Source of the DNA: Pseudomonadota bacterium
Lineage (GTDB): Bacteria; Pseudomonadota; Alphaproteobacteria; Sphingomonadales; Sphingomonadaceae
Length of the DNA stretch: 64,000 nt
Reading direction: 5' to 3'
Assembly (NCBI GenBank): GCA_023424095.1
Contig: JAFAEG010000073.1
Coordinates: forward strand, 1-64,000
The notes beneath the pieces were generated by a model. That model searched no databases. It was not told where the DNA came from and worked only from the letters and a program-made list of their open reading frames with translations. The stretch's first letter is position 1, and each line of letters opens with the position of its first letter. Below, one piece after another: positions 50,492-60,232 of this stretch. The translations under genes and the position numbers were made by a program.

Positions 50492-51268
50492 ATGCGCCTC
50501 AAGATCCAGTCGACACTCGACTATCACCTCCCTTTGCCGGTGTCCCTGCTGTTGCAGGTGGAAGCCGCGCATCTGCCCGAGCAATGTGTCGAGAGCGGCC
50601 GGCTCGACCTGTCCGACTGCGATCATTTCGCCCGGGTGCCGGCGCATGACGCGATCGGCGAGCGCGTCTGGCTGCGCGCCTCAGGCCGTTTCACCGCGCA
50701 TTATGAGGCGATTGTCCGAATCGACCGCATGGTCGCCGACATCGCGACTTTGCCCGCGGCACCGGTGCACGAACTTCCCGGGGAGACGGTGCAATATCTG
50801 CTGGATTCGCTCTATTGCCGGGGCAGCCGCTTCGACAATCTGGTGCACAGCGAGTTCGATGGCCTGACCGGGGGCGCGAAGATCGCGGCGCTGCGCGACT
50901 TCATCCACGACCATTTCGAATATGTGCCGGGATCGAGCAACGCCGATACCGACGCGACCGAAAGCTTCGTCCAGCGGCAGGGCGTGTGCCGGGATTATGC
51001 CCATGTCATGATCGCGCTGGCCCGCGCCTCGGAAGTGCCGGCGCGGATGGCCAGCGTTTATGCGCCCGGCGTCGATCCGCCCGATTTCCACGCGGTGGCG
51101 GAGGTCTTCCTCGGCGGCGCCTGGCATCTGGTCGATCCGACCGGAATGGCGAAGGAAGGGGAGATGGCCAAGATCGGCGTCGGCCGCGACGCCGCCGACA
51201 TCGCCTTCCTGACCGCCTTCGGCAAATGCGAGATGCAGACGCAGCAGGTTACGGTCACCGCAATCTGA
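50492..51268 (+). CDS. transglutaminase-like cysteine protease family protein
   Basis: 258 residues from the ATG at 50492 (13 codons into the open frame). The catalytic triad is visible: Cys in QGVCRDYAHV, His in PDFHAVAEV and Asp in HLVDPTG. The N-terminal beta domain (LDYHLPLPVSLLLQVEAA) is usual for this bacterial group. A cytoplasmic peptidase or amidase role is inferred. Confidence 0.88.
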   Translation: MRLKIQSTLDYHLPLPVSLLLQVEAAHLPEQCVESGRLDLSDCDHFARVPAHDAIGERVWLRASGRFTAHYEAIVRIDRMVADIATLPAAPVHELPGETVQYLLDSLYCRGSRFDNLVHSEFDGLTGGAKIAALRDFIHDHFEYVPGSSNADTDATESFVQRQGVCRDYAHVMIALARASEVPARMASVYAPGVDPPDFHAVAEVFLGGAWHLVDPTGMAKEGEMAKIGVGRDAADIAFLTAFGKCEMQTQQVTVTAI

Positions 51269-51296
51269 ACCGTCCGGCGCGGTCCCCAGACAAGCC

Positions 51297-51330
51297 AAGG
51301 GGCCGCCGGACCTGCGTCCGGCGACCCCTT
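51297..51330. terminator. bidirectional terminator hairpin
   Basis: AAGGGG-CC-GCCGGAC (51297-51309) pairs with GTCCGGC-GA-CCCCTT (51316-51330), a long stem with a small bulge, followed by TTGT on the plus strand. It ends the transglutaminase transcript and, read leftward, the micro-ORF transcript. Confidence 0.75.
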
Positions 51331-51379
51331 TGTACATGGCCAGCGATCGAAAGTGATCGCCCGGAAGACCTTGGAAAGC

Positions 51380-51436
51380 CTAGGCTTTCGTCTCCCGAAC
51401 GGACTTGACCGACCTCTCTGCTGAACCATGAGACAT
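51380..51436 (-). CDS. 18-codon micro-ORF with extended Shine-Dalgarno
   Basis: Encodes MSHGSAERSVKSVRETKA. The Shine-Dalgarno AAAGGAGGTGATC (51439-51451) matches 13 bases of the 16S rRNA 3' tail, with GGAGG 7 bases from the ATG. A TTGATC -35 and CATACT -10 with a 17-base spacer lie upstream (51472-51500), and a strong hairpin lies downstream, giving a transcript of about 170 bases. It could be a small protein, a leader peptide or a small RNA that holds ribosomes. No family is recognised. Confidence 0.65.
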   Translation of the reverse strand: MSHGSAERSVKSVRETKA

Positions 51437-51471
51437 CGGATCACCTCCTTTCGCTAGTGGACGTTGAGGCA

Positions 51472-51500
51472 AGTATGATTCGCCGCGAGTCGCCGATCAA
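51472..51500 (-). promoter_or_regulatory. sigma-70-type promoter of the micro-ORF
   Basis: On the minus strand: TTGATC (complement of 51495-51500), 17 bases, CATACT (complement of 51472-51477). The predicted start site is about 20 bases before the extended Shine-Dalgarno. Confidence 0.5.
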
Positions 51501-51551
51501 GTCTTGAACTGAAAAATTTTCCGATTCATGATCCGCGGCCCGCGAAAATCG

Positions 51552-52085
51552 TCAGCCCACCGGCACCACCGTCACCGCCCGCCGATTGCGCGAGTGACTG
51601 GCTTCGTCATTGCCGAACGCTTCGGGCCGTTCCTTGCCCCAGCTGACCGTCTGCATCCGGTTCGACGCGACGCCGCGGCTTTCCAGATACAGGCGCGCCG
51701 CATTGGCGCGGCGCTCGCCCAGAGCGAGGTTATATTCGCGCGTGCCGCGCTCGTCGGCATGGCCTTCGATCGTCACGTTCACGCGGCTGTTGGTGTTCAG
51801 CCATTGCGCCTGCGCGTCGAGCACCGAACGGCCCTCGGCGGTCAGCGTGTGGCTGTCGAGGGCAAAGAAGACGCGATCCGACGGCACGCTCTGGATGAAA
51901 TCGGCGCGCGAGCCCGGGATGGTGGCGCCGTCCACGCCGCCGCTTTGCGTGCCGTCGATGCCGGTCCCGCCGCCATCGATGCCGCCCGGCTGGGGCGGCA
52001 GCGTCGGCGGACGGCGCGAACCGCAGCCGGCCACCGCGATCAACGCGGCGGTCAATGCCACGCCCTTCAGGATCGGGTTCTTCAT
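51552..52085 (-). CDS. pal: peptidoglycan-associated lipoprotein
   Basis: 177 residues from the ATG at 52085 (AAGGAG upstream; an ATG one codon earlier is possible). Lipoprotein signal with lipobox VAGC, a Gly/Thr-rich linker, then the OmpA-like domain: RVFFALDSHTLTAEGRSVLD, VTIEGHADERGTREYNLALG, ERRANAARLYL and NRRAVTVV. It anchors the outer membrane to peptidoglycan and contacts TolB. Last gene of the tol-pal operon. Confidence 0.95.
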   Translation of the reverse strand: MKNPILKGVALTAALIAVAGCGSRRPPTLPPQPGGIDGGGTGIDGTQSGGVDGATIPGSRADFIQSVPSDRVFFALDSHTLTAEGRSVLDAQAQWLNTNSRVNVTIEGHADERGTREYNLALGERRANAARLYLESRGVASNRMQTVSWGKERPEAFGNDEASHSRNRRAVTVVPVG

Positions 52086-52116
52086 CATCAATCTCCTTAC
52101 GCGATCAGAATAATCG

Positions 52117-53454
52117 TCAATTGGGGCGCAAAGCCGACCAACTCGGGTCGGAGCCTTCGAGCGGGGTCGGCACGCGACGGGTCGCGCCGCTGGCGACGTC
52201 GACATACCAGACTTGGCCGCGGCCGAGGCCGCGCTGGTACATGATCGCGCGGCCGTTCGGCGCCCAGGTCGGGCCCTCGCCGGCATCGCGGGTCAGGATG
52301 CGCCGGCCCGAGCCGTCCGGGCGCATCACGCCGATCCGGAAGCTGCCGGTCTGAGTGAAAGCGATCAGATCGCCGCGCGGGCTCCATTCGGGCGTCGCCG
52401 CGCCGCCGCCGCCGAAGCTGATCCGGCGCGGGTTCGAGCCGTCGGCATTCATCACATAGATTTGCTGGCTGCCGCCGCGATCGCTTTCGAACACGATCTG
52501 GCGGCCGTCGGGCGAGAAGCTGCCGCCCGTGTCGATGCCGGGCGCGTTGGTCAGCCGCCGCGGCGTGCCGCCGGTCACCGGCACGCTGTACACATCGGTA
52601 TTGCCGTTCTGCGCCATCGAGAAGACGATCGTCCGGCTGTCCGGCGAGAAGCGCGGCGCGAAGGTCTGATACGGCCCTTCCACCAGCGGGCGCACTCGGC
52701 CCGAGGCCATGTCCAGAATGTACACGCGCGGGCGCTCATTCTCGTAGGACATGAAGGTGATCGTGCGCTGGTCCGGCGCGAAGCGCGGGGTCAGCACCGT
52801 CCACTGGCCCTGCGTCAGGAAGCGGTGATTGGCGCCGTCATAGTCCATGATCGCCAGCTGCTTGCGGCGGCGGCCGGGAGGGCCGCTCTCGGCGACATAG
52901 ACGACGCGCGTGTCGAAGAAGCCGCTGTCGGCGGTGAGATTGCCATAGATGCTGTCGGCACAGCGGTGCGCCGCGCGGCGCCACTCGCCGGGTTGGATGA
53001 CGAAGCCCTGCCGCGCGCGCTGGCTCTGCCCATCGACGTCGAACAGATAGCAGCCGACGGTGAGCGTGCCGTCGGCATTGGCCTGGACATAGCCCTGGAT
53101 GAGGTTGTCCGCGCCCAGCCCCTGCCAGGTGCCGTAATTGGGCGACTGCACATTGCCGAAGCTCGGCGCGGGCAGCCCGCCGGGCCCGGTCGGTTGGAAG
53201 CGCCGGGAATTGCGCAGGTCGGTGACGATCACCTCGGCGATCTGCTGGGCGAGCGCACTCGTGTTGCCCGCCGCCGTGTTCGCGGCCTGCGGCGTCGCGA
53301 ACACCGGCACGGCAACGCGGAAGACGCTGTCGGCCGTCCCCGTGACGTCGGCGACGAACTCCTCCTGCCCCGGATCAGCGGGCGGCGGCTGGGTCTGCGC
53401 GAAAGCGGGCTGGGCTGCCACCAAGGCGGCCGCGGTCAGGAAGATGCGCTTCAT
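52117..53454 (-). CDS. tolB: Tol-Pal system beta-propeller protein TolB
   Basis: 445 residues from the ATG at 53454, where a signal peptide starts (MKRIFLTAAALVAAQPAFAQ). N-terminal alpha/beta domain followed by six propeller repeats with the recurrent FSPDSRTIVF, SFSPDGRQIVFESDRGGSQQ and TPEWSPRGDLIAFT motifs. Works in the periplasm with Pal and TolA during division. Lies between tolA and pal as usual. Confidence 0.95.
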   Translation of the reverse strand: MKRIFLTAAALVAAQPAFAQTQPPPADPGQEEFVADVTGTADSVFRVAVPVFATPQAANTAAGNTSALAQQIAEVIVTDLRNSRRFQPTGPGGLPAPSFGNVQSPNYGTWQGLGADNLIQGYVQANADGTLTVGCYLFDVDGQSQRARQGFVIQPGEWRRAAHRCADSIYGNLTADSGFFDTRVVYVAESGPPGRRRKQLAIMDYDGANHRFLTQGQWTVLTPRFAPDQRTITFMSYENERPRVYILDMASGRVRPLVEGPYQTFAPRFSPDSRTIVFSMAQNGNTDVYSVPVTGGTPRRLTNAPGIDTGGSFSPDGRQIVFESDRGGSQQIYVMNADGSNPRRISFGGGGAATPEWSPRGDLIAFTQTGSFRIGVMRPDGSGRRILTRDAGEGPTWAPNGRAIMYQRGLGRGQVWYVDVASGATRRVPTPLEGSDPSWSALRPN

Positions 53455-53471
53455 CGGGAGACGGGTCCTGC

Positions 53472-54373
53472 TCATTGAAAACGGAAACGATAACGGAAGG
53501 TGCGCCAGCCACCGGCGACAGCGTAATGTTCGTCCGGCAGCGTCGCGATGCGCCCGGCGCACGCGCGTACCGCGCCCAGCGCGGTGGCGGTGACGTTGTC
53601 GAGATAGTCGCGGTTCGTGTCGTTGACGCCGCTGGTACTGACCACAGTATGTCCGGTCGGCACGCCCTCTCGGGTAACAGTCACACGCAAATCCAGGGAG
53701 ATACCACCAGCAAGGGCGTTCGGTGGCCGGGTTCGTGCGGAGCAGGGCTGGATCAGAGCACCGATCTGGCGGGCGATGGATTGCCGTTCGGCTCCGGAAA
53801 GCTGGACGGGTGCGGCGGCGGGCGGACCCTGGCGACGAGAGGGCGCGCCGCCGCCGACATTGCGAGCCACGTCGGCGAAGCTCGGGCCGGTTGGGCCGGG
53901 GCGCGGCTGGGCGGGGCGGGTCTGCGCCGGCGGATTGGGACGGGGCCGAGACTGGGCCGGCGGCGAAGGCCGCTGCGGTTGGGCCTGGCGCACCGGCGGC
54001 GTCGGGGTCGGGCGGACGGGCACCCGGTTCCGGGTCAGATCGGGGCGGGCACGTTCCGATGTTTCCACCGGCGGACGCACCGGTTCGGGGACCGGCGGCG
54101 TGACCGGAGCCGGTTCGGAAGCCTCGGCGCCCGAGGCGGCATCGGGTGCGATTTCCTCGCCAAAGACCGGCGCCGGTTCGGCGGTAGTGACCGGCGAAGC
54201 GGACACCGGGCCGGTCTCCTCGACGAAGGACACTTCCATTGCCGCCGGCTCAGGCTCCTTCTCCTTCTCCCGGTCGCGGGTGAGGATGTAGAGCAAGGCG
54301 CCGTGCGCCAGGATGGCGATCGCGAAACCGGTCGCGTCGAGCTTGAAGCCGGGTTTGATCGCCGTCGCGGCCA

Positions 54374-54374
<1 letters not shown>
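53472..54374 (-). CDS. tolA: TolA-like energy transducer
   Basis: 300 residues: one N-terminal membrane helix (about 14-34), a long Pro/Arg-rich periplasmic arm (60-200) instead of the Ala/Lys helix of E. coli TolA, and a C-terminal domain (ERQSIARQIGALIQPC, SLDLRVTVTREG). Transfers proton-motive energy from TolQR to TolB/Pal. Start overlaps tolR stop as TGATG. Identity rests on position and layout. Confidence 0.85.
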
Positions 54375-54836
<462 letters not shown>

Positions 54837-54847
<11 letters not shown>

Positions 54848-55526
54848 GCTCCAGTTCGCGGCTCAAAGTGCCGTGAAAGCCGTCGGCGAAGCGGCCCAAG
54901 CGGGCCTCCATGCGATTGATGGCGTGGCTGAAGCGATTGTAGGCGATTACCGCCGGGATGGCCGCGAACAGGCCGATCGCGGTGGCGAACAGTGCCTCGG
55001 CGATGCCCGGCGCGACGACGTCGAGCGAGGTCGATTGCGCCCCGGCGATGTCGGTGAAGCTGCGCATGATGCCCCAGACCGTCCCGAACAGGCCGACGAA
55101 CGGCGCGACCGCGCCGACCGTGGCGAGGATGTTCAGCCGGTTGGACAATTTGTCGATTTCCGATGCGACCGCGGCGCCCAGCGCCACCGCGAGCCGCGAG
55201 CGCGTCCCTTCCCGGTCGACCTTGCCGCGGCCGTTGGTGGAGCGACGCCATTCGGCAATGCCGGCGGCGAGCACCCGCGCGCTCGGGATTTCGGACTTGC
55301 CGCGCGCCTCGTGGAAGCGATCGATATCGTCGCTCTTCCAGAAATCGCGCTCGAACCTTTCATTCTCGCGAACGAGGGTGCGCATCTTCCACCATTGGGC
55401 GACGATGATCGCCCAGGTCCAGATGCTGGCGAGCAGCAGGCCCACCATCACCACCTTCACGACGATGTCGGCTTCCAGGAACAAAGCCACCGGCGACATG
55501 CGGTCTACCGCTTCACCGGGACTCAC
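54837..55526 (-). CDS. tolQ: TolQ proton channel subunit
   Basis: 229 residues with three membrane helices and the MotA/TolQ/ExbB core: ILATVGAVAPFVGLFGTVWG, FTDIAGAQSTSLDVVAPGIA and EALFATAIGLFAAIPAVIAYN. With TolR it forms the motor that drives TolA. Start overlaps the ybgC stop as ATGA. Confidence 0.95.
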
Positions 55527-55996
55527 GATTGAAACTCCTCATTTTTCCCTTTCAGCAAAGGCTTGAACCGGTCGAGCCATGCCTTTGGCTGCCGCTTCGG
55601 CCGCCCATCCGGGGACAGGAAAGCCGCGACGATTGTAGCATCGGCCAACATTTCCTCCCCGCGCATGACTCGTTGATGAATGGTCGCACTCGCCGCGCCC
55701 AGCGCTTCGAGGTGACTGACGATGACGAGCGCGTCCTCGAGCTTGGCCGGACGGCGATATTTGATCTTCGCCTCGGCGACGACATAGACGCCCTCGCCGG
55801 CATCGAGCGCACCGCGCTGATCGATGCCGATGGCGCGCAGCATGTCGGAGCGCGCCCGCTCCATGAACTTCAGATAATTGGCGTAATAGACGATGCCCCC
55901 CGCGTCCGTATCCTCGAAGTAGACGCGCAGCGCGAAACGGTGCTCGGCCTTCGAAAACGTGCCTTGATAGGGCGCGTCACTGTCCGTTTCACTCAT
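55523..55996 (-). CDS. ybgC: tol-pal-associated acyl-CoA thioesterase
   Basis: 157-residue hot-dog thioesterase. RVYFEDTDAGGIVYYANYLK carries the catalytic Asp, then FMERARSDMLRAIGI and IVVSHLE-type strands. Standard first gene of tol-pal operons; it hydrolyses short-chain acyl-CoAs or acyl-ACP. Confidence 0.93.
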   Translation of the reverse strand: MSETDSDAPYQGTFSKAEHRFALRVYFEDTDAGGIVYYANYLKFMERARSDMLRAIGIDQRGALDAGEGVYVVAEAKIKYRRPAKLEDALVIVSHLEALGAASATIHQRVMRGEEMLADATIVAAFLSPDGRPKRQPKAWLDRFKPLLKGKNEEFQS

Positions 55997-56066
55997 GCCA
56001 GCGACCCCTAAAGCAGGCGGATTCGCCGGGGCAAGGAAAAGCGGACGAGGCGAGCCCGTGCAGGGT

Positions 56067-57194
56067 TCAGCGGCGGCGGAAGGCGGCGATCTGCCGTTCG
56101 GTCACGCGCAGCAGATCCCCCATCGCCAGCGACATATCGGTCAGATGGAGGCCCCAGCCCGCGGCAGGCTGACCGCCGACCATCACCTCGCCGGGGATGT
56201 CGTCGGTGCGGCCGTCGGCGGGATCGGCGTTCACCGTGACGGCCAGATAACCGGCCCGGCCATCATGCACACAGCGTGCGCTGACCAGGCCGCGGGTGCG
56301 CAGGAACTGTGCCGGCGGCGGGCCGGCGCTGGACCAGGTGATCGGCCGGGTGAAGGCGGCGGGACCGGAATACCAGTAGGAATCGAGCGGCCCGGGGCTG
56401 CCCGCCAGCGTGGCGGGGTTCGTGCAGGCGACGGTCATCGGCGGCGCCAGCGCCCGACCGAACAATGCGCCTTCGGGCGGCGGCGCATTCTCCCGGAACG
56501 AGACATAGGTGATGATGCAGCCGGTCTGGTTGGGCACGGTGCAGAGCGGCGTCGTGGCGAACGTGCCGCCAACCGTGCGGCCGAGCGGCACGTTGATATT
56601 CCAGCCGATCAGCAGCGCCGACACCATGTTGCCGGCGATCGGCTTGCCCTCAATCTCTTCCTTGATCAGCCGTTCGAGATGAATGCTGCCCTGACTGTGG
56701 CCGATCAGGATGAACGGCCGGTCATCATTGCGGCTGGCAAGGAAGTTGCGCCACGCCGCGCGCACATCGCCATAAGCCTGCTCGAAGCCGGCCTGCAGGG
56801 CCTCGGCCGGGATGCCGGGCGCGAGCGAGCCGAGCGTGAGCTGGCGGTAGAGCGGCGCGTAGGTACGGCAAAGCTGATGAAAGCGGGCGAACTGGACGCG
56901 GGCGGCTGCGGCCTCTTCCGGGCCGGGATTGAGATCGCTGTTCAGCCCCGCATCGGCCGACACGGTCGGATAGACGTAGAAGCAATCGGCGCGCGGATCG
57001 GCGGCCGGGCGACTGCGCACCACCGGGCCATAACCGCCGGGCTCAAGCGCCGCGGTAGCGAGCGGTTCGCCGCAGGGGTCGGTGGTGCGGCCGGGGAGGC
57101 AGAGCCAGGCGCTGTCCGAGGTGTAATCGGGGGCACCAGCGGCCGGCTGGGCCTGAGCGCCCGCAAGCGCGGCCAAAGCGAACAGGATCATCAT
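56067..57194 (-). CDS. DUF3089 alpha/beta-hydrolase, secreted
   Basis: 375 residues with a short signal peptide (MMILFALAALAGAQAQ). The DUF3089 pattern is clear: WLCLPGRTTDPC, ADCFYVYPTVSADA, AYGDVRAAWRNFL, then nucleophile GHSQGS and an ARCV-DGRAGYL C-terminal region. Related proteins are lipase/esterase-like. It starts as ATGA on the ruvB stop and is followed by ybgC, so it is embedded in the ruvB-tol operon. Confidence 0.82.
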   Translation of the reverse strand: MMILFALAALAGAQAQPAAGAPDYTSDSAWLCLPGRTTDPCGEPLATAALEPGGYGPVVRSRPAADPRADCFYVYPTVSADAGLNSDLNPGPEEAAAARVQFARFHQLCRTYAPLYRQLTLGSLAPGIPAEALQAGFEQAYGDVRAAWRNFLASRNDDRPFILIGHSQGSIHLERLIKEEIEGKPIAGNMVSALLIGWNINVPLGRTVGGTFATTPLCTVPNQTGCIITYVSFRENAPPPEGALFGRALAPPMTVACTNPATLAGSPGPLDSYWYSGPAAFTRPITWSSAGPPPAQFLRTRGLVSARCVHDGRAGYLAVTVNADPADGRTDDIPGEVMVGGQPAAGWGLHLTDMSLAMGDLLRVTERQIAAFRRR

Positions 57195-58225
57195 TTTCCC
57201 CCTGGGGTATCGAACAGGCCGCTTTGCCCATTGGTGGGCTGCGGCAAACCAAGATGCGACCAGCCGGGGCCGTTCAGGCAGCGGCCGCGCGCGGTGCGGG
57301 CGATCAGGCCCAATTGGATCATATAGGGTTCGATCACATCCTCGATCGTGTCGCGCGGCTCGCTCAATCCGGCCGCGAGCGTTTCCACCCCGACCGGGCC
57401 GCCGCGATAAATGTCGGCGATCATGTGCAGATAGCGCCGGTCCATCGCGTCGAGGCCGAGGCCGTCGACCTCGAGCCGGTTCAAGGCGGCGTCGGCCACC
57501 TTGGCGGTGACCATCGCCTCGCCCGCGACATTGGCGAAATCGCGCACCCGGCGCAGCAGCCGCCCGGCGATGCGTGGCGTGCCGCGGGCGCGGCGGGCGA
57601 TCTCGGCGGCGCCGTCCGGGGCGATGTCGAGCCGCAGCAAGGAAGCAGCGCGACGGACGACATGCTCAAGCTCGTCCACCGTGTAGAAATTCAGGCGCAC
57701 CGGAATGCCGAAGCGATCGCGCAAAGGCGTGGTCAGCAGCCCCTGCCGCGTGGTCGCGCCGACGAGGGTGAATTTGGGCAGGTCGATCCGCACGGAGCGC
57801 GCCGACGGCCCCTCGCCGATCATGATGTCGAGCGCGCGATCCTCCATCGCCGGATAGAGGATTTCCTCCACCGCGGGCGCGAGCCGGTGGATCTCATCGA
57901 TGAACAGGACGTCGCCATCCTCGAGATTGGTGAGCAAGGCAGCGAGGTCGCCCGCCTTGGCGATCACCGGGCCGCTGGTGGCGCGAAAGCCGACGCCCAT
58001 CTCCCGCGCGACGATCTGCGCCAAAGTCGTTTTGCCGAGGCCCGGCGGGCCGAAGAAGAGGACATGATCGAGCGCATCCTCGCGCGCCTTCGCCGCGGCG
58101 ATGAACACCCGCAGATTCTCGCGCGCCGCCTTCTGCCCGACGAATTCGTCGAGGCTCTTCGGCCGCAATGCGGCGTCGATATCCTCCGGTTGCCGGTCGG
58201 GCGTCGTCAGTCGGTCTTCGGTCAC
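57191..58225 (-). CDS. ruvB: Holliday junction branch-migration ATPase RuvB
   Basis: 344 residues. AAA+ motifs: RPKSLDEFVGQ, FFGPPGLGKTTLAQI (Walker A), LFIDEIHRL (Walker B), GATTRQGLLTTPLRDRFGI (sensor 1/Arg finger) and the winged-helix C-terminus. Normal length. Unusually, it is separated from ruvA by a three-gene cassette on the other strand. Confidence 0.97.
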   Translation of the reverse strand: MTEDRLTTPDRQPEDIDAALRPKSLDEFVGQKAARENLRVFIAAAKAREDALDHVLFFGPPGLGKTTLAQIVAREMGVGFRATSGPVIAKAGDLAALLTNLEDGDVLFIDEIHRLAPAVEEILYPAMEDRALDIMIGEGPSARSVRIDLPKFTLVGATTRQGLLTTPLRDRFGIPVRLNFYTVDELEHVVRRAASLLRLDIAPDGAAEIARRARGTPRIAGRLLRRVRDFANVAGEAMVTAKVADAALNRLEVDGLGLDAMDRRYLHMIADIYRGGPVGVETLAAGLSEPRDTIEDVIEPYMIQLGLIARTARGRCLNGPGWSHLGLPQPTNGQSGLFDTPGGK

Positions 58226-58360
58226 AGAACGTTCCTAGCGGCACCCCGCTCTCTTGCGAAAGCGGGAAATCGGGGCGGCCAGCCCATCCGATGCCAAGTG
58301 CTTGATATACGTTAGTTTTGATCCAGCGCCGGAACGAAATCCGCGGGCAAAAAGTTGTTC
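58226..58360. promoter_or_regulatory. divergent promoter region between ruvB and the cassette
   Basis: 135 bp without a gene. A hairpin CCCGCT/AGCGGG (58245-58250 with 58261-58266) and an A/T-rich TTGATATACGTTAGTTTTGA (58302-58321) are visible, the latter a plausible promoter for the rightward cassette. No SD-like match is close to the 58361 ATG. Confidence 0.35.
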
Positions 58361-59284
58361 ATGCAAAAGACAGCACTGGGACGCAGGATGGCCAGCATAT
58401 TTCGCTGGGAGGAGCCGAAACGCTTCGCCCAATTCCTTCGTGACGACTTTCAACAGAAACTTGCGCGCTGGAACCGCACCCGGCTCGCGCCCGGTCTGCC
58501 GAGCGCGGACTGGCAGCGGCAGCTCGACGACGACCAGCGCATGCTCCGGCTCGAGGGCGCCTTCCTCGAAGAGGAGCGCGCCGCGATCGCCGATCAGGCG
58601 GCGGCGGCACCGACCGACGTGACGGGCTTTCTGGCCTGGTTCGAGGCGCTGCAGGTCACTGGCCCGGGCCAGGGCGACCCGCTTTTCCCCTGGCTCGCGA
58701 ACGAAGCGGGGCGGGAGGATTTCGCTTATTACCTCACCCAGGAAGCGGCTGGCGAGGCGGGCTTCGACGACCTGACCGCGCTGACCCAGGTGAAGGTCCC
58801 GGCCAGCGCGAAGCTGGAGCTCGCCAACAATTATTGGGACGAGATGGGCCGCGGCAATGCCAAGGGCATGCACGGCCCGATGCTCGACGCGATGGTCGAG
58901 GCGCTCGGCCTGGACCCGGCGATCGAGAATACCGTCTGGCAAAGCCTGGCGCTGGCCAATGGCATGACCGCGATGGCGACCTGCCGCCGCTATGCCTGGC
59001 ATTCGATCGGCGCGTTGGGCGTGATCGAGCTGACCGCGCCGGGGCGCAGCCGCTGCGTCGCCGACGGGCTGAAGCGGCTCGGCATGGACAAGATCGCCTA
59101 TCGCTATTTCGACCTGCACGCCGTGCTGGACGTCAAGCATAGCGAGGATTGGAACGCCAAGGTGATCGCGCCCTTGGTGGCCGAGGATCCGCGCCGCGCC
59201 ACCGCGATCGCCGAAGGGGCGCTGATCCGCCTCAATGCCGGCGCCCGCTGCTTCGACCGCTACCGCACCGCCTTGTGGAGCTGA
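58361..59284 (+). CDS. heme-oxygenase-like diiron oxidase (HDO family)
   Basis: 307 residues from the ATG at 58361 (alternative ATG at 58388). The C-terminal two thirds match the iron-containing redox enzyme family of heme-oxygenase-like fold. Metal ligands of HDO enzymes are present with the right spacing: E161-x9-H171 in EMGRGNAKGMH, E223 in GVIELTA and the H253-x3-D257-x2-H260 motif HAVLDVKH. SznF uses the same E-x9-H and HxxxDxxH layout to oxidise a guanidine nitrogen; UndA and CADD act on other substrates. First gene of a three-gene operon; the next ATG is 6 bases after its stop. Confidence 0.75.
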   Translation: MQKTALGRRMASIFRWEEPKRFAQFLRDDFQQKLARWNRTRLAPGLPSADWQRQLDDDQRMLRLEGAFLEEERAAIADQAAAAPTDVTGFLAWFEALQVTGPGQGDPLFPWLANEAGREDFAYYLTQEAAGEAGFDDLTALTQVKVPASAKLELANNYWDEMGRGNAKGMHGPMLDAMVEALGLDPAIENTVWQSLALANGMTAMATCRRYAWHSIGALGVIELTAPGRSRCVADGLKRLGMDKIAYRYFDLHAVLDVKHSEDWNAKVIAPLVAEDPRRATAIAEGALIRLNAGARCFDRYRTALWS

Positions 59285-59290
59285 CGCGCA

Positions 59291-60229
59291 ATGTTCCTCG
59301 ACACCCTTCAAGCCCCTGCCGAGCCGGTCCATTTCGCCCCGTTCGAGCCGGTGGAAACAATAGCCCCGACCTGCTCGTTCGGGGTCGATAGCGAATATGG
59401 CCGGCTGCAATCCGTCCTGCTCGCGGATCCGCGCCATCTGGCGCTGCTGCCGTGCAATTCGGTGAGCTGCCAGGCGCAGCGCGACGGCCGCACCTTGTCG
59501 CTGCAACGCGCGATCCACCAGCATTCGGCGCTCGTCACCGCGCTGCGCGACGAGAATGTGCACATCGTCCAGGCCCCCGCCGATCCCGGCCTGCCCGACC
59601 TCGCCTTCACCCGCGACAGCAGCCTGATGACGCCGTGGGGGCTGCTCGGCCTGCGCCCCGGCGCCGCCCACCGCCAGCGCGAAGTCGAGGTGATGCTGGA
59701 AGCCGCGAAGGCGGCCGGCGTGCCGGTGCTGGGGCGGATCGAGAAAGGCCGGATCGAAGGCGGCGACGTGGCGATGCTGCGCCCGGGCCTGCTGCTGATC
59801 GGCGTGACCGGCGAGCGGACGGACGATGCGGGCGCAGGCGCCCTCGCCGAAATCTTCCGCGCGAAGGGCTGGAAGGTGCTGATCCACCATTTCGATGCGC
59901 ATTTCCTGCACCTCGACACCTTGCTTTGCCTCGCCGACCGCAATTTGGCGCTGGCCTGCACCGACGTGCTGGAGGACCGCCTGCTCGAGCGGCTGGGCGA
60001 GCTCGGCATCGATCTGCTGCCGGTGCGCTACAAGGAGGCGCGGCGGCTGGGCTGCAACCTGCTCGCGCTCGGCAACAAGCGGGTGCTGACCGCTGGCACC
60101 TGCTCGCGGCTCGACGCGGCGCTGGCGATGCGCGGCTATCGCGCGATTGCCGTCGACCTGAGCGAATTCACCCTGTGCGGCGGCGGCGTCCATTGCCTGA
60201 CGATGCCGCTGGCCCGCGCCCCGGGCTGA
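59291..60229 (+). CDS. arginine-deiminase/DDAH-like guanidino hydrolase
   Basis: 312 residues of the amidinotransferase/arginine deiminase fold. Typical residues are in place: PDLAFTRD (D103, R108), E156-GGD159, H207 in FLHLDT and the nucleophile C302 in GGGVHCLTM. Such enzymes hydrolyse or transfer amidino groups of arginine-type substrates, DDAH acting on N-methylarginines. It lies between the diiron oxidase and the methyltransferase with gaps of 6 and 3 bases, so all three should act in one pathway. Substrate unknown. Confidence 0.82.
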   Translation: MFLDTLQAPAEPVHFAPFEPVETIAPTCSFGVDSEYGRLQSVLLADPRHLALLPCNSVSCQAQRDGRTLSLQRAIHQHSALVTALRDENVHIVQAPADPGLPDLAFTRDSSLMTPWGLLGLRPGAAHRQREVEVMLEAAKAAGVPVLGRIEKGRIEGGDVAMLRPGLLLIGVTGERTDDAGAGALAEIFRAKGWKVLIHHFDAHFLHLDTLLCLADRNLALACTDVLEDRLLERLGELGIDLLPVRYKEARRLGCNLLALGNKRVLTAGTCSRLDAALAMRGYRAIAVDLSEFTLCGGGVHCLTMPLARAPG

Positions 60230-60232
60230 GGC

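Noticed and set aside
51434..51451. Plus-strand match to the 16S rRNA 3' end as an rRNA fragment
   Set aside because: The match is limited to the anti-Shine-Dalgarno tail; on the minus strand it is an extended ribosome binding site in front of an ORF.
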